From positions 558,001 to 622,000 of the forward strand of contig NZ_KQ949023.1 in the NCBI RefSeq assembly GCF_001514285.1: 64,000 nucleotides of DNA, given 5' to 3'. Shown one piece after another: positions 18,272 through 24,956 of this stretch. The notes under the pieces were generated by a model. The model was not told the origin of the DNA and searched no databases. It saw only the letters and a list, made by a program, of their open reading frames with translations. The translations under genes and the position numbers were made by a program. Source of the stretch: Streptomyces sp. DSM 15324. GTDB taxonomy: Bacteria > Actinomycetota > Actinomycetes > Streptomycetales > Streptomycetaceae. Position 1 is the stretch's first letter. Each line of letters opens with the position of its first letter.

Positions 18272-18892
18272 TCAGCGGCCCGGCACTGCCAGGGCGTCGA
18301 AGAGCAGGCGCAGCTCGGTCAGGCTCGCGTCGAGGGCCTTCTGCTGGTCCTCGGCGCGGGCCACCGCCATCGCCGTCTCGCACAGGGCGCCGTAGAGCAG
18401 ATGGGTCAGGGAGGTCACGGAGTGCGGGGCGATGTGGCCCTTCTCCGTGGCGCGCCGGACGCCCTCCTCCATCATCTTCAGACAGCCGGTGTTGATCTCC
18501 CGCATCTCCTCCGTGCCGAGCGCGCCCGGCGCGTCCAGCAGGTTGATGCGCTGCACGTCGGTGGCGAGGACCTCCACCAGGAAGGCCCGCGCGCCCACGT
18601 ACACGGCCTCCCAGGAGTCCGGCTCGGCGGCGTCCAGGTAGGCCTCGGCGACGATGTGGGCGAGCCGGCTCTGTTCCCGCTCGTATACGGCCCGGAAGAG
18701 GTGCTGCTTGCCGGAGAAGTGGTGGTAGAGGGCGCCCTTGGTGAGATGGGCGGCCTCGACGACGGCGTCCAGCGACGTCGCGTGGTACCCCCGCTCGGCG
18801 AACAGCGTGCGAGCGGCGCGCAGCAGTTCCTCGATGGTGCCGTCGGACCGCTCACGCTGCGTCAGACGTGTTCTCGTACGAGTCGTGGGCAT
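18272..18892 (-). CDS. TetR-family transcriptional regulator
   Basis: This 206-residue repressor has a typical N-terminal helix-turn-helix (LFAERGYHATSLDAVVEAAH, then KGALYHHFSGKQHLF) and an all-helical ligand-binding part. ATG 18892 follows GGGAAG better than GTG 18898 does. It is the last gene of the long minus-strand biosynthetic series. A palindrome with ACATAC/GTATGG half-sites lies in its own upstream gap. Similar ACATACC half-sites occur in the MFS promoter at 32.2 kb, which suggests that it controls itself and the exporter. The ligand may be the cluster product (inference). Confidence 0.9.
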   Translation of the reverse strand: MPTTRTRTRLTQRERSDGTIEELLRAARTLFAERGYHATSLDAVVEAAHLTKGALYHHFSGKQHLFRAVYEREQSRLAHIVAEAYLDAAEPDSWEAVYVGARAFLVEVLATDVQRINLLDAPGALGTEEMREINTGCLKMMEEGVRRATEKGHIAPHSVTSLTHLLYGALCETAMAVARAEDQQKALDASLTELRLLFDALAVPGR

Positions 18893-18956
18893 GTTCACAC
18901 TTCCCGGGTCGGACCGCCTTCAGCTTGGCCTTCCAGGTTACACGCACTTTCATTCC

Positions 18957-18973
18957 AACCATACGTATGTGTT
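18957..18973. promoter_or_regulatory. Candidate TetR operator upstream of tetR
   Basis: The perfect palindrome CATACGTATG (18960-18969) lies about 70 bases upstream of the tetR start, in the gap after the hydrolase gene. Read on the minus strand it gives ACATAC followed directly by GTATGG. The half-site matches that in the MFS promoter region, although the spacing between half-sites differs. Confidence 0.5.
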
Positions 18974-18993
18974 CCGGCTCGTGCCGGTACGGC

Positions 18994-19761
18994 TCACCCG
19001 GCGCCCACCCGCGCCGTGAAGCGCAGCACCCGGGCCCAGGCGTCCGCCGAGGCGTCGGCGTAGGCGTCGCGCTGGGCGTCGAAGAAGCTGTGCGGGGTGC
19101 CGGGGTAGGTGACGACCTCGTGGTCGGCGCCGGCCGCGGCGAGGGCCTCCTCGAAGGCGCTCACGTGGGCGGGCGGGATGCCCGGGTCGTCCCCGGCCAT
19201 CAGCGCCAGCACCGGGGCGGCCAGGTCGGCGGCCCGGCGGGTCGGTCCGGGGGAGCCGTCCGGCCCGTCGGCGGGCCAGCAGTAGAAACCGATCACCCCG
19301 GCCAGGTCCAGGCCCCCGGCCGCCGCCATCACCGCGAGCCGGCCGCCGATGCAGAAGCCGGCGGTGAGGACGGCGCGCGCGGCGCCGCCCCCCTCGGAGC
19401 GCAGATGGGCGACGCCGGCGGCCAGGTCGGCGTAGAGCTCGCGGGGGCTGAGCTTGGCCATGTGCTGGGCGTACGGGAAGTCCTTCGTGCGCTTTCCGAC
19501 GCCCGCCGTCCGCCCGTAGTAGTCGATGACCAGGGCCCGTACGCCGTTCTCCGCGAAGCGTTTGGCCAGTTCGGTGTAGAACCCGTACAGGCCGCGTACG
19601 TCGGGAAGGATCACGACGGCCGTTCCGGTCCCGTCGGCGGGAGCCGCGGAGAAAGCGGCGAAGGTGTTTCCGTCCTTCGCCGTCAATTCCAGATAGCCGC
19701 TCTCGATCACGGCGTCCGGATTCTGCGGTACGGGTGGAACGGCGTCTTCGTCGAAGCACAT
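18994..19761 (-). CDS. Dienelactone hydrolase family alpha/beta hydrolase
   Basis: This 255-residue protein has the DLH fold with the nucleophile elbow GFCIGGRLAV (Cys in place of Ser, as in the family). The acid is in LMAGDDPGIPP and the histidine in GTPHSFFD. VILPDVRGLYGFY marks the oxyanion region. It is cytosolic with no signal sequence. ATG 19761 places the start just before the conserved part. It could hydrolyse an ester, lactone or thioester intermediate of the cluster. The natural substrate is unknown. Confidence 0.88.
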   Translation of the reverse strand: MCFDEDAVPPVPQNPDAVIESGYLELTAKDGNTFAAFSAAPADGTGTAVVILPDVRGLYGFYTELAKRFAENGVRALVIDYYGRTAGVGKRTKDFPYAQHMAKLSPRELYADLAAGVAHLRSEGGGAARAVLTAGFCIGGRLAVMAAAGGLDLAGVIGFYCWPADGPDGSPGPTRRAADLAAPVLALMAGDDPGIPPAHVSAFEEALAAAGADHEVVTYPGTPHSFFDAQRDAYADASADAWARVLRFTARVGAG

Positions 19762-19835
19762 GGGCCGGGGGCCTCCGTAGCGTTTGTTGCTTTTTTGTTT
19801 CGGGGCGTTCGGGATTCTTGAAAAGAACGGGTTTT

Positions 19836-20147
19836 CTACGGCTCGACCTCGTCGAGTCCGAACGGAACCCGGAACGGGGGCACACTCGTGCCCTCGATCC
19901 GGTACCGGTTCCACAGGTCGGGTTCGGTGATACGGCCGGCCGCGTGACCCTCGGTCGTGCGCAGTTCCACTCCGGCGCTGCGGTCGCCCACCAGCCGGGT
20001 CAGCTCCTCGTGCGCCTCCAACCGTCCGTACCAGCGGTAGCGGCCGTCGAGCGGCTGGAAGCCGCCGGTCAGCGTGGCCCGCAGGGTGAACTCCGTGCGG
20101 CCCTCCACGACGAGCACCGCCAGACCCTCGTAACCCTCATCCTCCAC
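19836..20147 (-). CDS. DUF4873-like small protein
   Basis: This 103-residue protein resembles the actinobacterial DUF4873 domain: GYEGLAVLVVEGRTEFTLRA, LTGGFQPLDGRYRWYGRL and a C-terminal GTSVPPF. The domain often occurs next to or fused with flavin monooxygenases, and its role is unknown. GTG 20147 follows AAGGGAG at six bases, and a TTG two codons earlier would overlap that site. The gene starts 17 bases after the AurF-like gene, so it probably belongs to the same transcript and may assist that oxygenase (inference). Confidence 0.75.
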   Translation of the reverse strand: MEDEGYEGLAVLVVEGRTEFTLRATLTGGFQPLDGRYRWYGRLEAHEELTRLVGDRSAGVELRTTEGHAAGRITEPDLWNRYRIEGTSVPPFRVPFGLDEVEP

Positions 20148-20164
20148 GGTCAACTCCCTTGAAT

Positions 20165-21097
20165 CTAGGCGTCCTTGAGCCAACCAGCCTCGCGCCACAC
20201 CTTCTCCGAGCGGCCGCCGATGAGACCCAGCGACCGGTAGTAGGGGGCGATCCGCTCGGCTCCGTAGCCGCCGTTGGCCTTGCTGATCGGGTTGTTGCGG
20301 CCCGCCTCCACGGCGGCCTTGGGGTCCAGGCCGGCCCGCTCGTACATCAGCGGGTTGTAGCGGTCCCGGCGGACGGACTTGACCACGGCCGCCAGGAAGT
20401 TGCGCAGCAGCTCCAGACGGCGCTTGGACAGCGTCGGGACGAAGCGCTCCAGCTCGGTGCGGGCGAAGCTGATGTGCCGGGCCTCCTCCACCACATGGAT
20501 CCGGGCCACCGTGCGCACCAGCGGCTGCACCGTCTCGTCGGCCGCCTGCTCGCGCTGGAAGCGGTCGAAGAACTCCTCGGTGAGCAGCAGCATCGCCCAC
20601 AGCGCGGGCACCGGCGCGAACGTCTTCAGCAGCAGCCCGCTGCGCTGGGTCTTCGGGTTGAGCGGGTAGAACTCCGTCCCCGTCTTCTCCACCAGCCGGG
20701 CGAACATGATCATGTGGCGTACCTCGTCCGCCACCTCCGTCAGCGCGAACTGCACCTGCGGGCTGGTGATGTCCCGCTTGTAGGCGTAGCGCGACACCAG
20801 GTGCAGCAGGATGTGCTCGGTCCACACCCCCGCCGCCAGCGACGACGCCAGCTCCTCCCGGCTGAGCAGCAGCTTCTGCTCCAGGCTCAGCGAGTCGTAC
20901 AGCTCCGTCCCGTACAGCGAGATCCGCTTCTCGGGGAGGAACCACTTGCCCTCCTCCAGGGGCTCGTCCCAGTTGACGTCCACCCGCGGGTCGTAGGAGT
21001 GCCGGGCCGACGCGACGAGCAGCTGCGCGGCCTTCTTGGTCTGCCGGACCAGCGGGTCCTCCGAGCGGCGGCCCGGACGGTCGGTTGCGGTGGTCAT
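20165..21097 (-). CDS. AurF-like diiron N-oxygenase
   Basis: This 310-residue protein matches the p-aminobenzoate N-oxygenase AurF family, non-heme diiron enzymes that oxidise amines to hydroxylamine, nitroso or nitro groups. Iron-binding Glu/His motifs are visible in order: the Glu region of REELASSLAAGVWTEHILL, LTEVADEVRHMIMFARL, LLTEEFFDRFQRE and HVVEEARHISFARTELERF. Length agrees with the family. ATG 21097 is nine bases after the ThiF-like gene. Known relatives act on aromatic or aliphatic amines, so an N-oxygenated group in the product is plausible but not shown. Confidence 0.85.
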   Translation of the reverse strand: MTTATDRPGRRSEDPLVRQTKKAAQLLVASARHSYDPRVDVNWDEPLEEGKWFLPEKRISLYGTELYDSLSLEQKLLLSREELASSLAAGVWTEHILLHLVSRYAYKRDITSPQVQFALTEVADEVRHMIMFARLVEKTGTEFYPLNPKTQRSGLLLKTFAPVPALWAMLLLTEEFFDRFQREQAADETVQPLVRTVARIHVVEEARHISFARTELERFVPTLSKRRLELLRNFLAAVVKSVRRDRYNPLMYERAGLDPKAAVEAGRNNPISKANGGYGAERIAPYYRSLGLIGGRSEKVWREAGWLKDA

Positions 21098-21106
21098 CGA
21101 GGCTCC

Positions 21107-21979
21107 TCAGTCCTGTGTGCGCTGGTTGGGGTCGGATGGGGTGTCCGCCGAGACGAGCCGGTGCACGTCCACCGTGATCTGCTCCCGGACCGGGCGGCCG
21201 GCCAGGATCTCCACCACGTAGCGGGCCGCGAGCACACCGAACTGGTGCGACGCGTAGACGAGCTGGGGGACGCTGTAGTCGGGCTCCGAGCGGTGCGCGG
21301 TGACGTCGGCGATCAGGTCCGCCGGGACGATCTCGCGGGGGATCACCCGCAGCAGCAGCGTCCACAGGGCGTCCTCGGCGATGTCCTCCTCGGCGATCGC
21401 CCCCGCGAGCGGGACGGACTCGGCACGGTAGTCGTAGTGGCGCACGTGCTGGGTGCCCGACAGGTCGTAGCCGGAGACCACGGGCAGCCGGCGGCGGGCC
21501 GCCGCGGTGTGCAGGGCGTACTTCGCCCGCCAGCCGCCCAGGGTGGTGACGTCCACCCCGTCGACCACCACGTCCACCCCGTCCAGGAGCAGCTCGGGGG
21601 CGTCCGGGCGGATACCGGCGGTGTCGACGCGGATTCCGGCGTGCGGGTTGACCGACCGGATGCGCTCGGCCGCCACCTCCGCCTTGTTGCGGCCGATGTC
21701 CGCGTAGCCGGCGCTCTGCCGGTTGAGGTTGTTCAGCTCGTACGTGCCCGGCTCGGCGAGCACGAAGTTGCCCGTGCCGAGCCGGGCCAGCGGTTCGACG
21801 ACCGCGCCGCCCGTCGAGCCGCACCCCGCCACCAGGACGGTGGCGGTGCGCAGCCGCTCCTGCACGGGGGCCGGGATCAGGCCCCGGTTGCGTTCGGTGA
21901 GGGACCGGTAGTACGACTCCGGGTCCTCGGGGACGCCGGCCGGGACCGTCGGCGCCGGTCCCGCGGTGGTGGTGCTCAT
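21107..21979 (-). CDS. ThiF/E1-like adenylating enzyme lacking catalytic and zinc cysteines
   Basis: This 290-residue protein has the E1/ThiF Rossmann fold: VLVAGCGSTGGAVVEPLARL for ATP binding, YELNNLNRQ, GRNKAEVAAERI and the Mg-binding VVVDGVDV. E1-like proteins adenylate a carboxylate, often the C-terminus of a small protein. The only cysteine in the whole chain is in the GCGSTGG loop. The CxxC zinc pairs and the thioester cysteine of ThiF/MoeB are therefore absent, which suggests direct use of an acyl adenylate. Its ATG overlaps the stop of the upstream GNAT-like gene (ATGA), so the two are made together. Confidence 0.85.
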   Translation of the reverse strand: MSTTTAGPAPTVPAGVPEDPESYYRSLTERNRGLIPAPVQERLRTATVLVAGCGSTGGAVVEPLARLGTGNFVLAEPGTYELNNLNRQSAGYADIGRNKAEVAAERIRSVNPHAGIRVDTAGIRPDAPELLLDGVDVVVDGVDVTTLGGWRAKYALHTAAARRRLPVVSGYDLSGTQHVRHYDYRAESVPLAGAIAEEDIAEDALWTLLLRVIPREIVPADLIADVTAHRSEPDYSVPQLVYASHQFGVLAARYVVEILAGRPVREQITVDVHRLVSADTPSDPNQRTQD

Positions 21980-22926
21980 ATCCTCACCCTCCGGATCTCT
22001 CCTGAGACCTGGCCGACCAGCTGCCGGAAACCGGCCAGCGGGTTCGTCGCGTCCAGCGCGCGGGCCAGCCAGCCCACGAGCTGCTCCAGTTCCGCGCCGT
22101 GCGGGACGCGGGCCACGAACGGCTTGACGACCGCGCGCTCCACGTAGGCCGGGAAGAGCAGGTCGTCCTCCGGCAGGCGGGGGCTGGTGCCCTCGATGAC
22201 GGTGATGTCCTTCAGACTGCGGGTCAGCCGCCGTACGGCCAGGCCTTCCTCGCCGTCGCCGACCAGGAGCCTGGGCTGCGGCGACAGACCGGCCAGCACC
22301 GTGTAGAAGCCGAGCATCAACTCCAGGGACAGCCGCAGCCGCCGGGTGGGGGAGGTGTCGCGCTCCGAGGGACGCTGCATCAGCCGCTTGACCTCCCACA
22401 CCTCGTGGCCGGTCACCGGCTCGTCCAGGGGCACGTGGTCGAAGAGGTTGATGCCGTGGGCGACCTCGCAGGGGAACCGGGCGCGGTCCGGGTGGGTCAC
22501 GGGCAGCGGGGCGGCGTCCGTGGTGCCGATCACCGACACATAGCGCAGGATCGCCCCGGACCGCTCCTCCATGCCGATGACATGGATCTCCTCGCCGTGC
22601 CCCACGCCGAGCGGTTCCGCGAACAGACCGCGCGCGAAGGCCACGCGGTCGCTGGCGAAGCGGGACCTGAGGTACTGGGCGAGCCGGAAGCCGTAGATCG
22701 CCAGCCGGTAGCGCTCCGGCAGCCGGGACTGCGCGACGGCGACGACGGTGAGGCCGTCGGGTCTGCGGGCCAGGTACAGCGGCTCGGCCTCCTCGGGCAG
22801 GCCCGCGAGACTCATCCGGTCGTGCAGCGCCAGTACGTGGGCGACATAGCGGGCGCGGCGGGCGTCCTCGTCCGGGACCGGATCCCCGCCGACCGCCCTT
22901 GCGCCCGCGACGGTCGGGGCACTCAT
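21976..22926 (-). CDS. GNAT-like (autoinducer-synthase-like) acyltransferase candidate
   Basis: This is a 316-residue soluble protein I do not firmly recognise. The order of elements recalls GNAT or LuxI-type acyltransferases: YRLAIYGFRLAQYLRSRF, then EIHVIGMEERSGAILRYVSV, then VWEVKRLMQ, then a helix LMLGFYTVLAGLSPQPRLLV. The last 90 residues are extra. If correct it would transfer an acyl group to an amine. It overlaps its neighbours by ATGA on both sides, so it sits inside a tightly coupled block with the Pro-rich protein and the ThiF-like enzyme. A structure prediction would decide the fold. Confidence 0.7.
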   Translation of the reverse strand: MSAPTVAGARAVGGDPVPDEDARRARYVAHVLALHDRMSLAGLPEEAEPLYLARRPDGLTVVAVAQSRLPERYRLAIYGFRLAQYLRSRFASDRVAFARGLFAEPLGVGHGEEIHVIGMEERSGAILRYVSVIGTTDAAPLPVTHPDRARFPCEVAHGINLFDHVPLDEPVTGHEVWEVKRLMQRPSERDTSPTRRLRLSLELMLGFYTVLAGLSPQPRLLVGDGEEGLAVRRLTRSLKDITVIEGTSPRLPEDDLLFPAYVERAVVKPFVARVPHGAELEQLVGWLARALDATNPLAGFRQLVGQVSGEIRRVRI

Positions 22927-23252
22927 ACCGACACCTCCCTTCGACCGGGGGCCTCCGGCGAGGACGCCGGCGCCGGTCCCGGCTCTCGGTTCGACTCCGG
23001 CTCCGGGTCCGGCGTCAGGTCCAGGACCAGTCCGGAGAAGCGGGCCGTCGTGGCCAGGGTGGCCTCGATGTAGCGGGTCGCGGAGAGCGTGGCGGCGGCG
23101 CGGGCCCCCGGGGCCGAGAGGCCGACGGGGGGCCGGGGCGGCGGGGGCGTCGTGGCGGTGCCGGCCCGGGGGGCGGAGGGCGGCGTGGTGGGTCGGGGGC
23201 GGCGGGGCGCCGTACCGCCTGGGGTACGGCCCGGCGTGCGGGGCGCCGTCAC
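22923..23252 (-). CDS. Small Pro-rich protein, translationally coupled, unknown
   Basis: This 109-residue frame starts with GTG overlapping the acyl-CoA dehydrogenase stop (GTGA) and ends with a TGA overlapping the next ATG (ATGA). That precise fit argues for a real gene. The first 45 residues are Pro/Thr/Arg-rich and probably disordered. The middle (RYIEATLATTARFSGLVLDL) is more ordered and ends in an acidic and Pro-rich tail. No family is recognised. It may be a linker or adaptor between the dehydrogenase and the GNAT-like protein, which is a guess from position. Confidence 0.6.
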   Translation of the reverse strand: MTAPRTPGRTPGGTAPRRPRPTTPPSAPRAGTATTPPPPRPPVGLSAPGARAAATLSATRYIEATLATTARFSGLVLDLTPDPEPESNREPGPAPASSPEAPGRREVSV

Positions 23253-24511
23253 AGTCGGCGTCCGTACAGGGCGCCGGTGACGGCGAGGGCCAGGACCTCC
23301 GGGGTGCCCTCGTAGATGCGGGCGCCGAAGGACTCGCGGACCAGCTTCTCCACCGCGTGGTCACGGCAGTAGCCGCGGGCCCCGACGATCGACATGGCCT
23401 CCTCGGCCACCTCGATCGCCGCACGGTCGGCGAACAGCTTGGCGACGGCCGGCCCGTAGACGGGCGCGGGCAGCATGTTGTCCGCCTGGTAGGCCGCCTG
23501 GAGGTACAGCAGGCGCGAGGCCTCGATCTTCGAGGACATCTCGGCGAGCTTGCGCGCCGTGAACTGGTGCTCGTACAGCGGCTTCCCGGCCTGGACCCGC
23601 TCGCCCGCCCACTCCTTGGCGATCTCGAAGGCCCCCCGGGCCACCCCGGTGGAGATCGCGGCGACGATCGAACGGGCCTGGTTGGACTGGACGGTGAGGT
23701 AGTTCCACGCGCCGCCCTCGCCGAAGGCGATGTTCTCCTCCGGCACCCGGACGTCCTCGAAGTGGAGCGTGGTGCCCAGGCAGGCCCGGTACCCCATCTT
23801 GTCGGCGACCGCGCCCCGGGTGACGCCCTCGCTGTCCAGCGGCACGATGAACACGGTCAGCCCGGTCGCGCCGGGGTGGCCCTCGATGTTGGCGAACACG
23901 GCCGCCCACTCGGCGACCTTGCCGTTGGTGATGAAGCGCTTGACGCCGTTCAGGACGAAGTGATCGCCGTCGCGGCGGGCCGTCATCACGTCCTCGGCGA
24001 GCTCGGCGTGCTCCGGTATCAGCAGGTCGCAGCCGGCGGTCTCCTCGGTGATGGCGTTGCAGGCGAGGACCGGCTTGTCGCCGAGGAAGGACGGCAGGAA
24101 CCGGGCCTGGAGCTGCTGGTCGCCGGAGAACAGCACCGACGTCTGGCCGAGCAGCGAGGCGCCGAAGATCAGCGCCGTGCTGGCGCACACCGACGCCAGC
24201 TCCTCCATGGCGACGGCCACGCCGAGCACGCCCATGCCGCGGCCGCCGAACTCCTTGGGCATGGTCAGCCGCAGCAGGCCCAGCCGGTGGCCGGCCTCGA
24301 CCATCTCCCAGTCGAAGTCGTCGGCCGGGGCGAGGTCGTTGTCGAGGACCCGTGGCTTCACCACGGTCTGCGCGAACTCGCGCACTTCGTCACGGAGTTC
24401 CTCGACCTCGGGCGGGAGCCGGAACATCGACGGCATCGCCGCCGCGTCGAGGGCGCGCAGATCGGACAGGGTCGGGGCGTTCGGCACGACGGTCGTGGTG
24501 GTGGCGATCAC
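23249..24511 (-). CDS. Acyl-CoA dehydrogenase family flavoprotein
   Basis: This 420-residue protein has the full acyl-CoA dehydrogenase architecture. It has an N-terminal helical part, NAITEETAGCD in the FAD-binding loop, GVKRFITNGKVAEW, and a C-terminal part with QFTARKLAEMSSKIEASRLL. RESFGARIYEGTPEV holds the usual catalytic Glu. It would introduce a double bond or otherwise oxidise an acyl thioester, here perhaps bound to the cluster ACP. GTG 24511 has a weak ribosome site, and an ATG 26 codons later is possible. An extended loop near LLIPEHAELAEDVM is unusual for the family. Confidence 0.9.
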   Translation of the reverse strand: MIATTTTVVPNAPTLSDLRALDAAAMPSMFRLPPEVEELRDEVREFAQTVVKPRVLDNDLAPADDFDWEMVEAGHRLGLLRLTMPKEFGGRGMGVLGVAVAMEELASVCASTALIFGASLLGQTSVLFSGDQQLQARFLPSFLGDKPVLACNAITEETAGCDLLIPEHAELAEDVMTARRDGDHFVLNGVKRFITNGKVAEWAAVFANIEGHPGATGLTVFIVPLDSEGVTRGAVADKMGYRACLGTTLHFEDVRVPEENIAFGEGGAWNYLTVQSNQARSIVAAISTGVARGAFEIAKEWAGERVQAGKPLYEHQFTARKLAEMSSKIEASRLLYLQAAYQADNMLPAPVYGPAVAKLFADRAAIEVAEEAMSIVGARGYCRDHAVEKLVRESFGARIYEGTPEVLALAVTGALYGRRL

Positions 24512-24584
24512 AGTGGTCCGCTTTCTGTGGTGGGCGAATTGCTGTGGTGACGGGCGAAGGGGATACGGGGGCCGCGACCGCCGC

Positions 24585-24956
24585 TCAGGAGGCGGCGGGC
24601 GCCAGGGCGAGCCGGGCGTACTCGCGCCCCAGCACCGGCAGGTAGTCCGCGAGCGAACGCAACCGGGCGACCGGGCCCTTGACGACGAGCCGGCGGGCGA
24701 CGATCGCCTGCGTCACGCCGAGCTGCCCGAGGAGGACCAGGTGCAGTGCCTCGGCCTGCACCTCCAGCCGCAGGCTCGCGGGGTGCGGGGCGCCCTCGTG
24801 CACCCCGTCGGAGTCCAGCAGGAAGGCCGCGTCGGCGGCGCCGGTCACGACGAACTGGAGGGAGAAGTCCCGCTCCTTGAGCAGCGCGGCGAACTCGGCG
24901 TCGGCGAGGGCCGCCCGGAAGGCGTCGATGAACAGCTGCGGGTCCTGGACGGTCAC
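24585..24956 (-). CDS. SCP2 sterol-carrier-like lipid-binding protein
   Basis: This 123-residue protein looks like an SCP2 domain: FSLQFVVTGAADAAFLL strands, then the C-terminal helix and turn LVVKGPVARLRSLADYLPVL. SCP2 proteins bind fatty acyl-CoA or similar lipids and deliver them to enzymes. Its GTG overlaps the stop of the GMC oxidoreductase gene (GTGA), so production is coupled. In this context it could carry a hydrophobic intermediate between the oxidases. Confidence 0.75.
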   Translation of the reverse strand: MTVQDPQLFIDAFRAALADAEFAALLKERDFSLQFVVTGAADAAFLLDSDGVHEGAPHPASLRLEVQAEALHLVLLGQLGVTQAIVARRLVVKGPVARLRSLADYLPVLGREYARLALAPAAS

